Positions 36,010 to 47,997 are shown, counted from the first letter of the stretch. The stretch is DNA of 64,000 nucleotides from Crocodylus rhombifer (GCA_038503035.1 JAVSML010024618.1:390959-454958); one strand, 5' to 3'. Notes: a model not told the origin generated them from the sequence alone. Made by a program: numbers and translations.

Positions 36010-36084
36010 ACCTAAGCCATTTCCATTCAGGTCAGAACGCTGTATAGATTGGCAAAAACAAAGAAGTTTGTTACTGTCAGGGAA

Positions 36085-36235
36085 GTATTTGGTAGCTGTG
36101 TTGGTCTGAGACAAAAAAAGAAATGCAAAACTCTAAAACTCTTGATTCAAAGATAATACCTTTTACTAGACTAACAACTTTCAAAAAATTAGCTCTCTTT
36201 CCAAGTTTTCAGGCACATGCACCCTTCTTCACTGT
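36085..36235 (-). repeat. SINE-like dispersed repeat, inverted copy
   Basis: The reverse complement reads gaagaagggtgcatgtgcct, gttgttagtctagtaaaagg and tcagaccaacacagctacca. This matches the copy at 20975-21115. Confidence 0.65.
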
Positions 36236-36424
36236 CAAGCATTTGGTGGTCTCAGTTAAGTTCCTAGCAAAGTAGTGACCTCCTCATAGACCTAGACAAT
36301 TTATCTGTTCTTCAACTAGTGGTATCATCCTTTTGCAAACAGATATGGCTCAAGAACTTCACTTTTGCCATTAGAAACAATCCCTTCAGGTCTTTCACTG
36401 TCATTGCCATACTTGTTCTGTGGA

Positions 36425-38790
36425 CAGTCTATAGTTTCATAGTTGGTAGGGTTGGAAGGCACCTGAGCAGATCATCAAGGCCGACTCTCTGCCATGGCAG
36501 AAAAGAGTACTGGGGCCAAATGACCCCGGCAAGGTGTTCAGCTTCCTCTTAAAAAGACCCCCAGGGTAGGAGCCAGCACCACTTCTCTCGGAAGTTGGTT
36601 CCAGATCCTAGCTGCCTTGACCGTGAAGTAGCACTTCCTGATGTCTAGCCTGAATCTACCCTCTGCCAGCTTGTGACTGTTATTCCTAGTCATTCCTGGT
36701 AGTGCTCGGGGGAACAGGGACTTCCCCAATGCCTGCTGGTCCCCTCTGATTAGTTTGTAACAGGCCACTAGATCCCCCGCATAGCCTTCTCTTGTGGAGG
36801 CTGAACAGGTTCAGGTCCCGCAGCCTCTCCTCATAGGGCCTACCCTGCTGCCCCCTGATCATGCGGGTGGCCCTCCTCTGGCCCCTCTCCATGTTATCCA
36901 CATCCCTCTTGAAGTGCGGTGCCCAGAACTGGATGTAGTACTCCAACTGCGGCCTGACCAGTGTCGCATAGAGGGGGAGGATCGCCTCCTTGGACTTGCT
37001 TGAGATGCATCTGTGGATGCATGACAAGGTTTGGGTGATCTTCCTAACCATGTCCCCACACTGTCAGCCCATGTTCATTTTGGCATCAATAATGACTCCA
37101 AGATCCTTTTCTGCCTCTGCACTGATGAAAAGGGAGTTCCCCAGCCTGTAGGTATGCTGCTGGTTCTTCCCCCCCAGGTACAGTACCTTGCACTTGTCAG
37201 TGTTGTCACCCATCCTATTCTCATCTGCCCACCCTCATCCGCCCACCCCTGTAACTGGTCTAGGTCCAATTGCAGCCTATTCCTCTCTTCTAGTATGCCC
37301 ACTTCCCCCCACATCTTAGTGCTGTCTGCGAATTTGAACAGGGTGCTTTTTACCCCCTCATCCAAGTCACTGTTGAAGATTGTCCCGGGGAGCCAAAGCA
37401 GGACTTACCGGCAAAGCAGGAAGGTGAGCACGTGGCGCCGCCGGAAAGACCCGCACAGCACGTCAGCCGTTTTTTTTAATGCAAGTGTGCCCGGAAGATG
37501 ACGTCATCGGGAGAGGTTGGCCGGCGAGGATAAAAGCAGCAGCTGCGGCAGCGGAAGGGAGAGAAGGCTCCATGGAGGAACTGGGACCGGGTCCACCAGC
37601 AGGAGGGGCAGGGAGCCCCAGGGCAGAGCAGGTAACAGCTCCACCGGAGAGAGGGACGGAGAGCCCCAGGGAGGGGCAACGACCAACTCCACCAGGGAGA
37701 AGAGCAGCAGCGACAGCCGGCAGCAGGGCTCCGGACGAGCAGAGACAGACAGCGTGGCTGGAGGCTGCTCCCAAAGGAAGAGAAGCAGGAAGAATGGCCA
37801 AAGAGGGCCCCTCGGGATACGGACCTGAAGACAGCGTGACCCACAGGTGGAGTGCTAGGGTGGAGGTGCAGGGACTCGGCCACATAAAAGGGGGCGAAGT
37901 CCCGGGAAAGCCCTGAGAGGTTGTAGCTGAAGCGGAGATCACCGCCGAGCCACCGTGACAGGAAGCTTGAAGGGGCACTAGGGAGATTAGGGGCCAGGGA
38001 CAGCCCAGGAGGACCGAGGGAGGTCTGGATATGATCCTCAGCCTGTAGAAGGGCTGAGAAGCTGGTCTTTAAGTTTGTTTGTGGATTTGTTTTCCGGTTG
38101 AAGGATACCTTATCAGGGACAGCTGAGGAGGTATTTTGTAGAAATAGGGTCGAGGGTGCTCTAGGGAGTCCAAACCTGTGCCGTGACCTTGTACAGGGTC
38201 AAACAGGGAGGAGGAAGGAAGAAACGTGGGTCAGGCTGGTCAGCGAGCACCCAGACGAGGATAGGCCAGGTGGAGTGGGAATATCATCCCATCACCAGGA
38301 AATCGGACCCACAGAAGGGAAGGCACTAGAGGGGGCATGAGGCCAGGGTGCAGGGGTGGTGGAGCCCTGTGACATGACTACCAAGGGATCCTGGGCCATG
38401 GAGCACATCACGAACCGACCTTGAAACTGAACGTAACATCAAGTCGTGGCGGGTGAGAACTAAGGCGGGGACTAGGCTGAAAGAGATCTGCTCCGATCCC
38501 ATAGTAATCCCAAGAGAGAAGCGTCATCCCTCTATAGAAGGCAAACCACACATGGGTGAGAACTTTAACCTGACGGTCACAAAGATGTTGAACAGTGCAG
38601 GTCCAAGGACTGAGCCCTGCAGAACCCCACTGCCCACATCCCTCCAGGTCAAATAAGACCTGTCCACCACCACTCTCTGGGTGCAGCCCTCCAGCCAACT
38701 AGTGACCCATTTGACTGTGTAGGTGTTGATGCCACAGTCTCCTAGTTTAATGAAAATGGGGTAAGAGACAGTGCAGAGCTGACAGTAGAG
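36425..38790 (-). mobile_element. CR1 LINE split by an LTR
   Basis: The 3' end is at about 36428 (tatagtttcatagttggtag). ORF2 C-terminal pieces occur at 36538-37051 (LEYYIQFWAPHFKRDV, RRATRMIRGQQGRPYEERLR) and near 37075-37365 (LFKFADSTKMWG, where FADD has become FADS). The match breaks at 37380 and resumes at 38587 (gttgaacagtgcaggtccaa) after the LTR at 37381-38581. Stops and the lost catalytic Asp show that it is dead. Confidence 0.85.
37381..38581 (+). mobile_element. Solo LTR (1201 bp), Gypsy-like
   Basis: Starts TGTCCC and ends GTCACA (the TG...CA rule), with AAGAT repeated at 37376-37380 and 38582-38586. It interrupts a CR1 whose sequence rejoins when one AAGAT is removed. TATA-like gataaaagcagc at about 37529 and cacataaaag at about 37881. 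A right-end module, catcaagtcgtggcgggtga at 38439, resembles catcaagatgtggcaggtga at 47373 in the LTR at 46441. A 5-bp duplication fits Ty3/Gypsy or some retroviruses; Gypsy is my inference. The 145-aa open frame at 37479-37916 is low-complexity and probably not a protein. Confidence 0.85.
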
Positions 38791-38804
38791 AACCTTTCAA
38801 TAAG

Positions 38805-39102
38805 AGTCATAGATTGTAAGGGGCTGGAAGGGACATCGCGAGGTCATCGGGTCCAGCTCCCCTGCACTAGGTAGTAAAGACAACTGGGGCCAGGTGACTC
38901 CAGTGAGGTGACTGTCCAGTCTCCCCTTGAAGATTTCCAGGGTAGGCAATTGCACCACCTCTGTAGATTTAATTCCACAGTATGGACACCCTGACTGTGA
39001 AGAAGTTTTTCTTACTGTTAAGCCTAAAATGCTTTTCCAGGAGTTTGTGGCCATTACTCCTGGTTTTCCCCAAGGGTGCCCTGGTGAATAGTTGCACTTA
39101 GT
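38805..39102 (-). mobile_element. CR1 3' end (~300 bp)
   Basis: Minus-strand CR1 terminus beginning agagtcatagattgtaaggg and including cacagtatggacaccctgac. It belongs to the same subfamily type as the copies at 50184 and 56077 (ttccaggagtttgtggccat), not to that at 36425. Confidence 0.85.
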
Positions 39103-39364
39103 TCTCTTTAAATTATTTTAAAAAATAATTATGATGATGTAAATCAAATGTTCCAGGGATTGTGTGCCTAAGAAAAGAAGTATTAGTTTCCCTTTCATAG
39201 TTCTACCTACAGTTTATTTCCATAATTTTATACGATTTTACAATATTTAGAGTGAATCTGGGATAAATTAAAAAAGTTAAATTTTAAGGCACTTTGAAGA
39301 CCAAAAGCCCTTTCTAGTATATACAGATTTATATACTTAAAACATTTTCTCTCTGAGGTTCAGA

Positions 39365-39545
39365 AAATATTTTGACAGCTCACTAGATCTTTATGAATTA
39401 GATAAATTTGATCTTGGACCCATTTAGAAACAAGTCCCTTAAGCATCAATAAATTTAAATGACTTGTCCAAAACATTGAGTCATTGTCACTACTAGGATT
39501 ACCACACAGATCTTACTCCCAATCCTGTCTTCTAACCTTGAAATT
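39365..39545 (-). repeat. MIR-type SINE fragment
   Basis: The sequence tttaaatgacttgtccaaaa, then ggattaccacacagatctta and ctcccaatcctgtcttctaa follows the reverse complement of an old MIR. Confidence 0.55.
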
Positions 39546-40100
39546 TCAATACATCAGGGATCAGATTACTGACAATTAAAAGTAGTAATGTTGTCTCATT
39601 GCAAAAAGGGCAGGGGGAAGATGAAGCCCCCTAATTAATGCACTAATTAATGATGACTGCCTATATGTGTTCACGCTGGAAGTGTATGCAAGTGATTAGA
39701 AAAGGATCAAGCAAGAACAACCAAAGGACCATTCAAAAAGATTAGGGAAATTATTTGAATCTATATTCTTTTGCTACTGTCATCTAATTCTGAACTTTAG
39801 GCTGGGTAATGGAATGAAGAAATCTGTTATCCCCAAATTAAGTTAACATTTTACAAATAATTACTTCAGTCAAGTTATACCTGTTAGAGATCAAGGTTCA
39901 CTTGCATGCTGATCACTTATACAGATTTCATTTTAATAAGATTTAAATTAAACCTGACTTTTTAGCAGGTTTGACATTACATGACATCTCAGCCTTTAAA
40001 GAAAATTATGTTTAATGTGAAAACATTTTGGATTACTCTTTTCTTCTAATGTATTGTTAATCAGATATTGTATAGATTGATAGAAATTAGAGACAGAAAG
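39546..40100. other. Intergenic DNA, nothing recognised
   Basis: AT-rich with no feature that I can support. Confidence 0.4.
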
Positions 40101-40107
40101 GCCATGT

Positions 40108-40570
40108 CCAAATGAGTGTGGACGTTTGCTTCCCCAGGAACAAGCAGCTGTGGCACAAGGTGTGGTGTGCCACTGCTGCTTGTTCCTGGGGAACATCTGT
40201 GCCACACATCCTCTGGCACATGACAGTTAACCCTGGGTGGCACAGGAGAGGCTGAGGCCAGCAACTGTGCTGGCCCCAGCAGCTTCACCTGGGAACTTGG
40301 GGGTCTTGGAGAGCTTTATCCATGGTGCATGACTCCAGCTCTGGGCAGCACACACTGCCTCCATGTCTGCCACCCTGCTTTTTTAAGGTGTGGGTTTTTT
40401 TGAACCTGGGATCTCCTGGGGTCAACCCCCCCACTCCCTCCCTACCTCCCCACCCCCACCCTCTCATGCTGCAAGGTAGCAGCATGGGGAACATCTGCAT
40501 GTGTGATCTCTGGTACCACAAACTGATCCATAGACCACACATCAACGTTCATCTAGATGTAACCAAAGAG
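40108..40570. mobile_element. hAT-like MITE candidate (~460 bp)
   Basis: The left end ggccatgtccaaatgagtgt and the reverse-complemented right end ggttacatctagatgaacgt share most positions. A strong internal inverted repeat (ccccaggaacaagcagctgt at 40132 and ctgctgcttgttcctgggg at 40173) forms a hairpin near the left end. It is related by its termini to 18473 and 22551. No target duplication was found. Confidence 0.5.
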
Positions 40571-40579
40571 TCCATCGCA

Positions 40580-41400
40580 GTCACAGGAGAGGAGTTTTCT
40601 TTTCAATATATGTTCTAGTGCTTTTCCAGGTTTGTTTTTAAATCTTGGAAGCCATGTGGGCTTTCACCCACCACAGACAAACTATTTCATGGTTTAATTG
40701 AGGAAAATAGCTTTAAATGTTTATTATTTCATACCATATTCCTAGTAGAATATTACATTTGTATATATGCATGCAGCTACTCTCATATGCAAAAATAAAG
40801 ACAGCTGAAGGAACAGAGGATAGGTGCTGTTCATGGTAGCAGCCATTGTTTAGAAAAAAAAGAATATTTCAAGTTACTAGACCGATAACATTTCTCTAAA
40901 ATGAATATATTTTCAATGGAGCAATTCAGTAAGGGTATCAATGTTGCCAAGTGTTTGGGTAACTAAGACGGGGTAGGTAGCCAAGAGAGGAGTTTTGAAG
41001 GAGTCCCTTTTAGTTACTGAAGAAGCAGTGACTAGTACAGTTGTATATTCCCCTCTTTCCCTTTTTGCTCACTTTAGCATCTTTCTCCACACCATTCCTG
41101 ACACCACTGCATGTATTTGACTCCATTTCCAAACACCCAGCCTCAGTTATTCTCCCAGTCATCAACCCCACATCAACCAGGTTCCCTGTTCACTCTTCAG
41201 AACACTCTTCTGACCAAATCAAGAGGTATCTTTTCCCCTGCCCTCAGTCTAAGAAAGGGGAAGCTAAGAGCAACAGGCATGATCTTGTCTTCCCATTCTG
41301 TAAGCCTATAGGTGGTATCTAAATTCTAGGTATGGTTTGTTGAAAATCTCTACATCAAGATAAGAGGGGAGAACACCAAGGATAATGTCAGAATGTATGT
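40580..41400. other. Intergenic DNA, nothing recognised
   Basis: No repeat or exon recognised. The open frame at 41041-41322 lacks recognisable similarity. Confidence 0.35.
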
Positions 41401-41404
41401 CTGC

Positions 41405-42240
41405 TATAGACCACAAAGCCAGGAGGAGTAGGTGGATGATTTTTTCCCCACCCCCCTCAAACTATCCACAGGATCTGCTGCTGATGGGAGACTTTAATTG
41501 CTGTGACATCTGCTGGCAAAGTAACAAGCAGTCCAGCAGGTGTTAGAGTGTCAGAAATCACAATTTTGGTACCAATGGTGGAGAAGCAAAATAGGGAGAA
41601 AATTCTTCTCCATTTGCAGCTAAAGAATAGGGAAGAATTGGTTAAGAATATGAAGGTGAAAGGCAACTTGGGTTACAGTGACCATGAAATGATAGAGTTG
41701 AAGATCCTAAGGAAAAGAAGGGGAAAAAAATGGATCAGCATAAAGAGACTGGATTACAGAAAAATCAGACTTTAACAAACTCAGGGAACTGGTGGGCAAG
41801 ATCAGGGGGGCTCAGGGAAAAAGGAGTCCAAAAGAGCTGGTTGTTTCCTATAGAGACCATATACCAGGCACCAGAATAGGCTGTCTTAATAGGAAGGATA
41901 GGAAGTGCAGCAAGATACTGGCCTTCCTTAACAGCAAACTCTTCAATGACTTGAAACTTCACCAAGCTGGGTGAAATTGCAGATCTGAAAAGAGCATATG
42001 CAAAGTCCTGCACTTAGGAAGGAACAATCACATGTATAAATATAGATTGGGGAACAACTACAACTGGCAAGGCTGCATTTCTGCAGAAATGGACCTGGCC
42101 ATAGCAGTGGACCACACCCAGAACATATTCTCATATAAAATAAGCCAAAAGTATTCTGGGTTGTATTAACAGGAGTGCTGCTCACAAGATTATACACAGA
42201 CATCCACATCCAACTGGCCAGAGAGGTTCCAGTGAGCTTA
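41405..42240 (+). mobile_element. CR1/L3-type LINE (decayed, internally deleted)
   Basis: Near 41472 the frame reads LLLMGDFNCCDICW, the endonuclease 'GDFN' motif of CR1 ORF2. Then follow GYSDHEMIEL (the endonuclease SDH motif) and LRKRRGKKW at 41670-41740. Past 41950 it jumps to RT C-terminal sequence (aaagtcctgcacttaggaag, cctggccatagcagtggacc), so the RT core has been deleted. Confidence 0.7.
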
Positions 42241-42279
42241 GGCATGAAAGCTTATGATCAAATTTCAAAATTCATCAGA

Positions 42280-42806
42280 AGCAGCAGTCCTAGAAGCAGT
42301 TTTATAATTTACCTGATATATTAACATCCTGCTGCAAATCCAGTGACATTTGTTCACATCAGGGCACTCAGCCTCTGCCCCATGGGGTTCCCCATTAATC
42401 TGGAACTTTGGCAGCAGGGGAGCAGTAGCTCTCTTCCTAGTTGCCCTGTTTCCTGACCCATGAGGAGCCCTAGCCTTGCACACTGGATCAGCATGCAGGA
42501 CAAGGCAGGTAGCCGTACCAGGCTTCAGGGCCCAATCCCAGTGTGGGGGACTGAGCAGGGACAGTGATAGTTCGCCACACAATCTCAGTGCACAGGGCAG
42601 AAGAAAGTGATGCCAGGCCCCCAGGATCCAATCCCAATGGGAGGGGGCATTGCTGGCCCCCCAGGATCCAATCATAGCACATGGAACAGATAGGGGAAGC
42701 GCTAAGGCCCATGGCTCAGTCCTAGTACACCAGACTCAGTCTGGCCTGTGGACTGGCCCCACAGCACCCATCTGGCCTGTGGGACCAAAAGGTTGAGCAC
42801 CACTGG
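42280..42806 (-). mobile_element. Non-autonomous hAT element
   Basis: The right end, read in reverse, is ccagtggtgctcaacctttt, a typical hAT terminus. It is followed by gggccagtccacaggccaga and repeated modules around ggatcctgggggcc (42607 and 42656). The other terminus was not located. Confidence 0.5.
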
Positions 42807-42809
42807 TTT

Positions 42810-43735
42810 ATGTAAACACTGAAGGGAAAAAAAAAAAAAATCAGTGAAAAATACCCTCTTTATGTTCCAATCTTTGGAGTATTTGCTGCCCCCCTTCTTG
42901 AAAAAAAATAAACAAAAGCTGACTGCATAGGTTAAAAATACCAATAATGAAATAGCATGAAATGGCATAATTGTGTTAATTTTGTATTGATGTTTTCATC
43001 TGTGAAATAGTGCATCTGGGTTATAGGTCAAACAGAAAGGTTTGTAAACAGTCATGAAAACAAACCAGACACTCACTACAGAGCCAAATGTCTACTAAGG
43101 TATGCATGATAAATGAGCCATTAGGAGTAAATAAGATCTGCATATTGAAGATGATGCACGTATGGAAGATAATATCCCACAATCCAGACAACTACCTAGC
43201 AGTCCTAGGACAGATTGGCACTCTGGCTGAAGATTCTAAAAATCAAATCAAAACAGATTACAACAAGGCCTGTGTATTAGCCTTTATAGGCTCAAGAGAA
43301 ATCTAAGACTGTTGTGATTGAAGTGGATCTGTTAATATAAAAATTCCAAAATTAGGGAATCTGGCTTCTAGAAATGTAAGACAAAAGCAGGAAATCCATG
43401 CCAAATGTTGATTTTAAACAATAGCAAAACTTAATGGAATAGAAAAGGTTTATATCTTGAATTACACCGCTATGAGAGAAAAATCCAGCAGTGGATCTAT
43501 GACAAAGCTTTATAAATTTTCAGACACTGAACTACTAGGGATTCTACACTGTGATGCTATACAGTACTACTCTAAGTGAGGTCAGTGAAAAAAAATTGAT
43601 GTTTGACTAAAATATAGAACTTCACAGCCATATTATTAAAAATAATCAGTTGTCCCTGTCAAATTTCTCAGTCACTAATTAATAGCGGAATAGTGAAGGC
43701 TAATATTAGTGAAGACTAGTATTACTAAAATTGTT
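42810..43735. other. Intergenic DNA, nothing recognised
   Basis: AT-rich. The 43010-43310 stretch may hold a very old LINE fragment (tagtgcatctgggttatagg), but I cannot place it. Confidence 0.35.
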
Positions 43736-43737
43736 TT

Positions 43738-44274
43738 CACAAGGCCCCAGTTGAAGTACTGCATCCAGTTCTGGGCACCACACTTCAGGAGGGATATGGA
43801 CAACATGGAGAGGGTCCAGAGGAGGGCCACTCACATGATCAGGGGGCAGCAGGGCAGGCCCTATGGAGGATAGGCTATGGGATCTGAACCTGTTCAGCCT
43901 CCACAAGAGAAGGCTGAGAGGGGATCTGGTGGCTATCTATGAACTGGGCAAGGGAGACCAGCAAGCAATGGGAGAGTCCCTGTTCCCCCAAACACCACCA
44001 GGAGTAATAAAGAACAACAGCCATAAGCTGACAGAGAGCAGATTCAGGCTGGATATCAGGAGGCGCTACTTCACAGTCAGGGCAGCTAGGATCTGGAACC
44101 AACTACCAAGGGAAGTGGTCCTCGCTCCTACCCTGGGGGTCTTTAAAAGGAGGCTAGATAGACACCTTGCCAGGGTCGTCCGACCCCAGCATTCTCTCCT
44201 GCCTGTGGCAGGGGGTTGGACTTGATGATCTTCTCAGGTCCCTTCCAACCCTACTAACTCTGAAACTATGAAAG
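43738..44274 (+). mobile_element. CR1 3' end (~540 bp)
   Basis: A 5'-truncated CR1 starting in the 'KYCIQFWAPHF' region (gaagtactgcatccagttct) and ending ggacttgatgatcttctcag, tcccttccaaccctac. A long part of ORF2 from 43863 is still open (RLRGDLVAIYELGKGDQQAM, FRLDIRRRYFTVRAARIWNQ), stopping at 44225. Confidence 0.9.
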
Positions 44275-44585
44275 ACACTATGGAAACCTTCCCAATATGT
44301 TAGCAAGTGTCACTGAATTTCAAACTATTCTGCAGCTATCAAACTCACATTAAGTGTTTGATACTGCACCCTATAAGAAGGGGGGAGTTTTGTTACTGAA
44401 CAGATCTGGGACCTCTTGCATCTGTTTAGCAAAGCCAGATGATAACTCTTGATATTTAAATACGTTTTCATATATCTAGACAGCGTCTGTTTAACCATAA
44501 GAAAAGAGTATTGAAAATCTATTTCATCTTAGCACTTTGGAAAGTAGAAAGGACATATCAGTAGCTATTTACCAGAACGACTTAT

Positions 44586-45586
44586 TAGGGCTGTGCGAAG
44601 CTTCAGGTGGCGATTTGATTCAGAGGAGATTGGGTCTGATTCGGTGGCTGAATCTCTGAATCAGAATTGAATCAGGAGACCAATTAAAAGGTCCAAATCA
44701 ATTCAAAGCTCTCCAAATCTTTTGAAAAGATTTGGAGAGCTTTGATGATTCAGACAGTCCCTGCCCGCTGCAGCAGGGAGCTGTAGCTGGACTCAGAGCT
44801 GGTAAGTAGGGGCAGGGGAGGGACCCCTCCCATGGCTGCCCTACCCGCCCCAGCTCTTGGTGCTTTAAAAAAAGCCCCACTCACCAGGTACGGCTGGGCG
44901 GGGGGGAATCCCCACTGCCCTATGCTGTGTGCGAGGCTTTGCCTTGAACCCCCAATCCCTCCTCACTCCCCCAGCCCTCCCATGGCTGCCCCGCCTGCCC
45001 AGCTCTGGCCCTTAAAAAAAAACAAAAAACAACAAAAAAAAAAATTAATGAGAAAAACCCTGAGTCTCACCACTCATGCAGCAGCCTCGGGGCTTTGGGG
45101 GGCTCATGGAAGACCACCCCCATGTGGTGTGGAGCAGCGTGGGGCATCAGGGACTGCCCCCCACTGGCAGGAACACAGAGGTCGGGGTTTTTCCTCAGTT
45201 TTTTTTTTCTTAAAAGGACCAGAGCTGGAGCAGGCCGGGCAGCCATGGTGGGGGAGCTGGGACAGTGAGGGAAGAGGCTTATGAAGAGCCCCCCCTGCAG
45301 TGTGTGGCAGTAGGGGACAGTGGGGATCGCTCCCCCCCCCAAGAAGCACCTGGTGAGTTTGGGTTTTTTTCCCCCTCCATTTACTGGGAGCTAGGGTGGG
45401 CGGGGCAACCATTGCCAAGCTGGGGGAGTGGGTGGGGGATGGGCCTGGGTGATTCAAAGATTCAGCCCATTCAACTCAGGACAATTCTATTCACTGAACC
45501 AAATCACTGTCCCCTAAACCCCCCCCCCAACCCCCCCCAGCCAAATCCAAATCCAAAGTGAATACTAGCTGCTTCACACAGGCCTA
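44586..45586. mobile_element. Palindromic hAT-like element, copy 2 (1001 bp)
   Basis: Same family as 32822-33782. The termini TAGGGCTGTGCGAAGC and, from the right, TAGGCCTGTGTGAAGC match at 14 of 16. The flanks CGACTTAT (44578-44585) and CTAGTTAT (45587-45594) agree at 6 of 8. The interior again has two GC-rich arms in opposite orientation, including ttgatttcag-type AT-rich ends and ccatggctgccc modules. No transposase frame. Confidence 0.8.
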
Positions 45587-45594
45587 CTAGTTAT

Positions 45595-46000
45595 CCACCT
45601 GGAAAGTACATCTAAATTTCAGATGAGTAAATCAATGATGCCATATTTACTTTCAACATATTACTTATTTATATCAAAATCGAAACATAACATGGCTGGT
45701 GATGACACTGTATACATCTCCTTTTGTGTAGTTGATTATTTCTCTTTTATAATAAAATGTACTAGATATCATATAAAGCAGAATAATGATATGCATAATT
45801 GTCACATAGTTAGTCCAGTACTTTATCTGCACAGTTAGTCCCACTGATGTCAACAGCACTTTTGCATGACTGATTAATCTAATTAAAACAGGTTTGTAGG
45901 ATCAGTTCCCAATCAGCATAAATACTAATATTTTCTTTTTTAAGAAATTCAAATTTAACTTTAATGCATTTTTTTTATAAAGGGCCTTTTTCTATATTAT
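45595..46000. other. Intergenic DNA, nothing recognised
   Basis: AT-rich with no supported feature. Confidence 0.4.
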
Positions 46001-46004
46001 AACT

Positions 46005-46350
46005 TAGAACCTTAGAACTGCAAATTGGGGGACCACAGGCTAGGCTATAGCATTGCAGAAAAGGACTTCAGAGTTGCAGTAGACCACAAGCTGAATGTAA
46101 TTAACTCTGTGATCAGTTCACAAAACAAGCCAAAGGTATATTGGATCGTCTTAAAAGAAGGTTTGCTTTCAAGTCAAAGGTAGTGATTCTTCCCCCCCAT
46201 TCAGCAATGTTCCTCATCTAGAATATTGTGTTCAATTTGGGGGAACCACACTTCCAGAAGGATTTTGAGAAATAGAAAAGTCTGGCAGAGAGCAGTAAAA
46301 ATTATTAAAAGGTGAGGAAACTTGATTTACAAGAAAAGGTTGAAAGAATT
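46005..46350 (+). mobile_element. CR1/L3-type LINE 3' region (decayed)
   Basis: Landmarks ttgcagtagaccacaagctg and tagaatattgtgttcaattt, followed by gggggaaccacacttccaga, correspond to the 'VDHKLN' and 'EYCVQF..' parts of CR1/L3 ORF2. Multiple stops. Confidence 0.6.
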
Positions 46351-46355
46351 GGGGG

Positions 46356-46440
46356 ATGCCTACATGTGTGGTATGTGCGGCTTGTGGCACCAAAGACAGG
46401 TCTGCAGTATACCACACATACATGCTCATCTCAACATGCC
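46356..46440. mobile_element. Short MITE-like hairpin
   Basis: gcctacatgtgtggtatgtg and the downstream ataccacacatacatgctca are inverted copies separated by about 40 bp. The sequence is similar to the end of the element at 40108-40570. The LTR at 46441 starts directly after it. Confidence 0.45.
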
Positions 46441-47460
46441 TGTAACAGGGAACCCTAGCCCTGTTACCAGAAAGCAGGCCAGCCCCTTTAAGACCAGAAC
46501 TTTCCGGTCATAGCCTACTGGCAGGGTAGCGGTTAAAAGCTGAGCCTTGCTGGCTAGTCAAGTGACTGGAAGTGGGCAGACCAGAACTATAAAAACCCTG
46601 TGCTGAGCTGACTAGAGGGGATTTTGGTGGAAGAGGGGGTGAACTTCTTATAACTCCCAGTGAAACTGAGGCAGCCCCACAAAAAGGAGCACAGCAGACA
46701 GTGGGAAGCAGAAGCACAGAGCCATGGAAAATGTGAGCTGGCAGACTATATTCCTTAATTTTATTTTGGTTATAGCCCATTGGCTTACTGTTTGTGTTTG
46801 ATTGGTAAACTGGTGGTATGTAGTTGAGGCTGTAGGGGAGGAGGAGGCATGATTAGTGCCTTGGGGCACAGTCATAAAAGGCCAAAGGGCCCAGGCACAC
46901 TAGTGGGTGCAGCTGTATAGGGCTAGTGGCCCAGAGCTGGCTGCAGGAAAATAGGACTTTGAAGCCAGGTCCTAGTGGGTGGATCTAGGCTAGTAATCCA
47001 AGCTATAAGAAGGGGGGTCAAGCCTGAGGAGGCAGAAGACCCAACAACTCAGTGCCCAGGGGAACAGTGTGAAAGGGGGACCAGAAGACCTAGTGCCGTA
47101 GTGAGCACAAAAGGAGGGCCACAGGCCCAGAGAGTATTAGGGAGCTAGGTCCTCAGAGTCAAACCCTAGGTGGTGGGTTTAAGTCAGTAGGTCTAGCTAG
47201 AGAAAGGCAGGGGTGAGAAGACAGTGGTGGCTGAGAACCCCAACATAGAAGTACAAACAACATCTGCTAGGCATGGGGCACATACAGGGTAGTCAGAGCA
47301 TGCAAGGACAGCCCTAGTCATCAGGTGTACAATAAGTAGTCCCTCGCTTGTAAGAACACCAAAACAATATTTACATCAAGATGTGGCAGGTGAGTAAAGG
47401 CGGCATACAGGACAAAACACAAGAGTGAAGCATTAAAGGACTTCAAGGGTGCCCCTTACA
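46441..47460 (+). mobile_element. Probable solo LTR (~1020 bp), Gypsy-like
   Basis: Starts TGTAACAGGG and ends GCCCCTTACA. TATA-like aactataaaaacc at about 46586 lies 145 bp from the start, the same layout as the LTRs at 37381 and 48649. Shared module acatcaagatgtggcaggtg near the right end. The flanks atgcc and ggctg do not match, so there is no readable target duplication and the edges are provisional. Confidence 0.6.
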
Positions 47461-47512
47461 GGCTGCTAGAAAGCCAGTGGGGATGGCAACATGTTATAGT
47501 GCCCTATAAGTC

Positions 47513-47997
47513 TGTTGGTGTCACTGGACATAACCCTAGGTAACTCAGAGGGATGGAAGACCACGAGTGTCGATGAAGCCCCTCTGCTCTAGGCCCGGGC
47601 AAGCCAGGGCCCACCCCTTCCTTAACCTTTGTAACCCTTTCCTTGAACTTTTTGTAACCTCCTGTAATACTGGAAAAACAGGATGCAAGCTGAAACTCCC
47701 TAAAACTGTTATCTGTGGAATGCAAGGGTACCGCTCAGAGAGAGAAGGGAGGAGGGAAGGAGATTGGTGGGATGGAAGCCAACTAGTGGAAAACTACTGC
47801 TGGAAGTGACCAGGGTATAAAAATACACTGTTGCAGGGCTAGGCGCGCAGGATTTAAGACCATACAGTCTCCCTGCACCTTTTACTTGAGCTCAAATAAA
47901 CTCTGTCTACTTCTCCCCCCAGTGTGTTTATTGGCGCGATGCACACCGGGCAACGAACCCAATTGTTGCCTCCCTCGGGCACCCTGTGCCGGCAACA
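47513..47997 (+). mobile_element. Solo LTR of an endogenous retrovirus (485 bp)
   Basis: TGTTGG...GCAACA ends with AGTC duplicated on both sides (47509-47512 and 47998-48001). TATAAAAATA at 47816-47825 and AATAAA at 47895-47900 mark U3/R/U5 in the expected order, with about 20 bases between the poly(A) signal and a T/C-rich stretch. A 4-bp duplication and this length fit a gammaretrovirus-like or ERV1-type LTR (inference). No internal retroviral genes remain. Confidence 0.88.

Noticed and set aside
37479..37916. 145-codon open frame in the LTR at 37381
   Set aside because: Low-complexity Ala/Gly/Arg/Glu composition inside an LTR; no gag-, env- or cellular-like motif.
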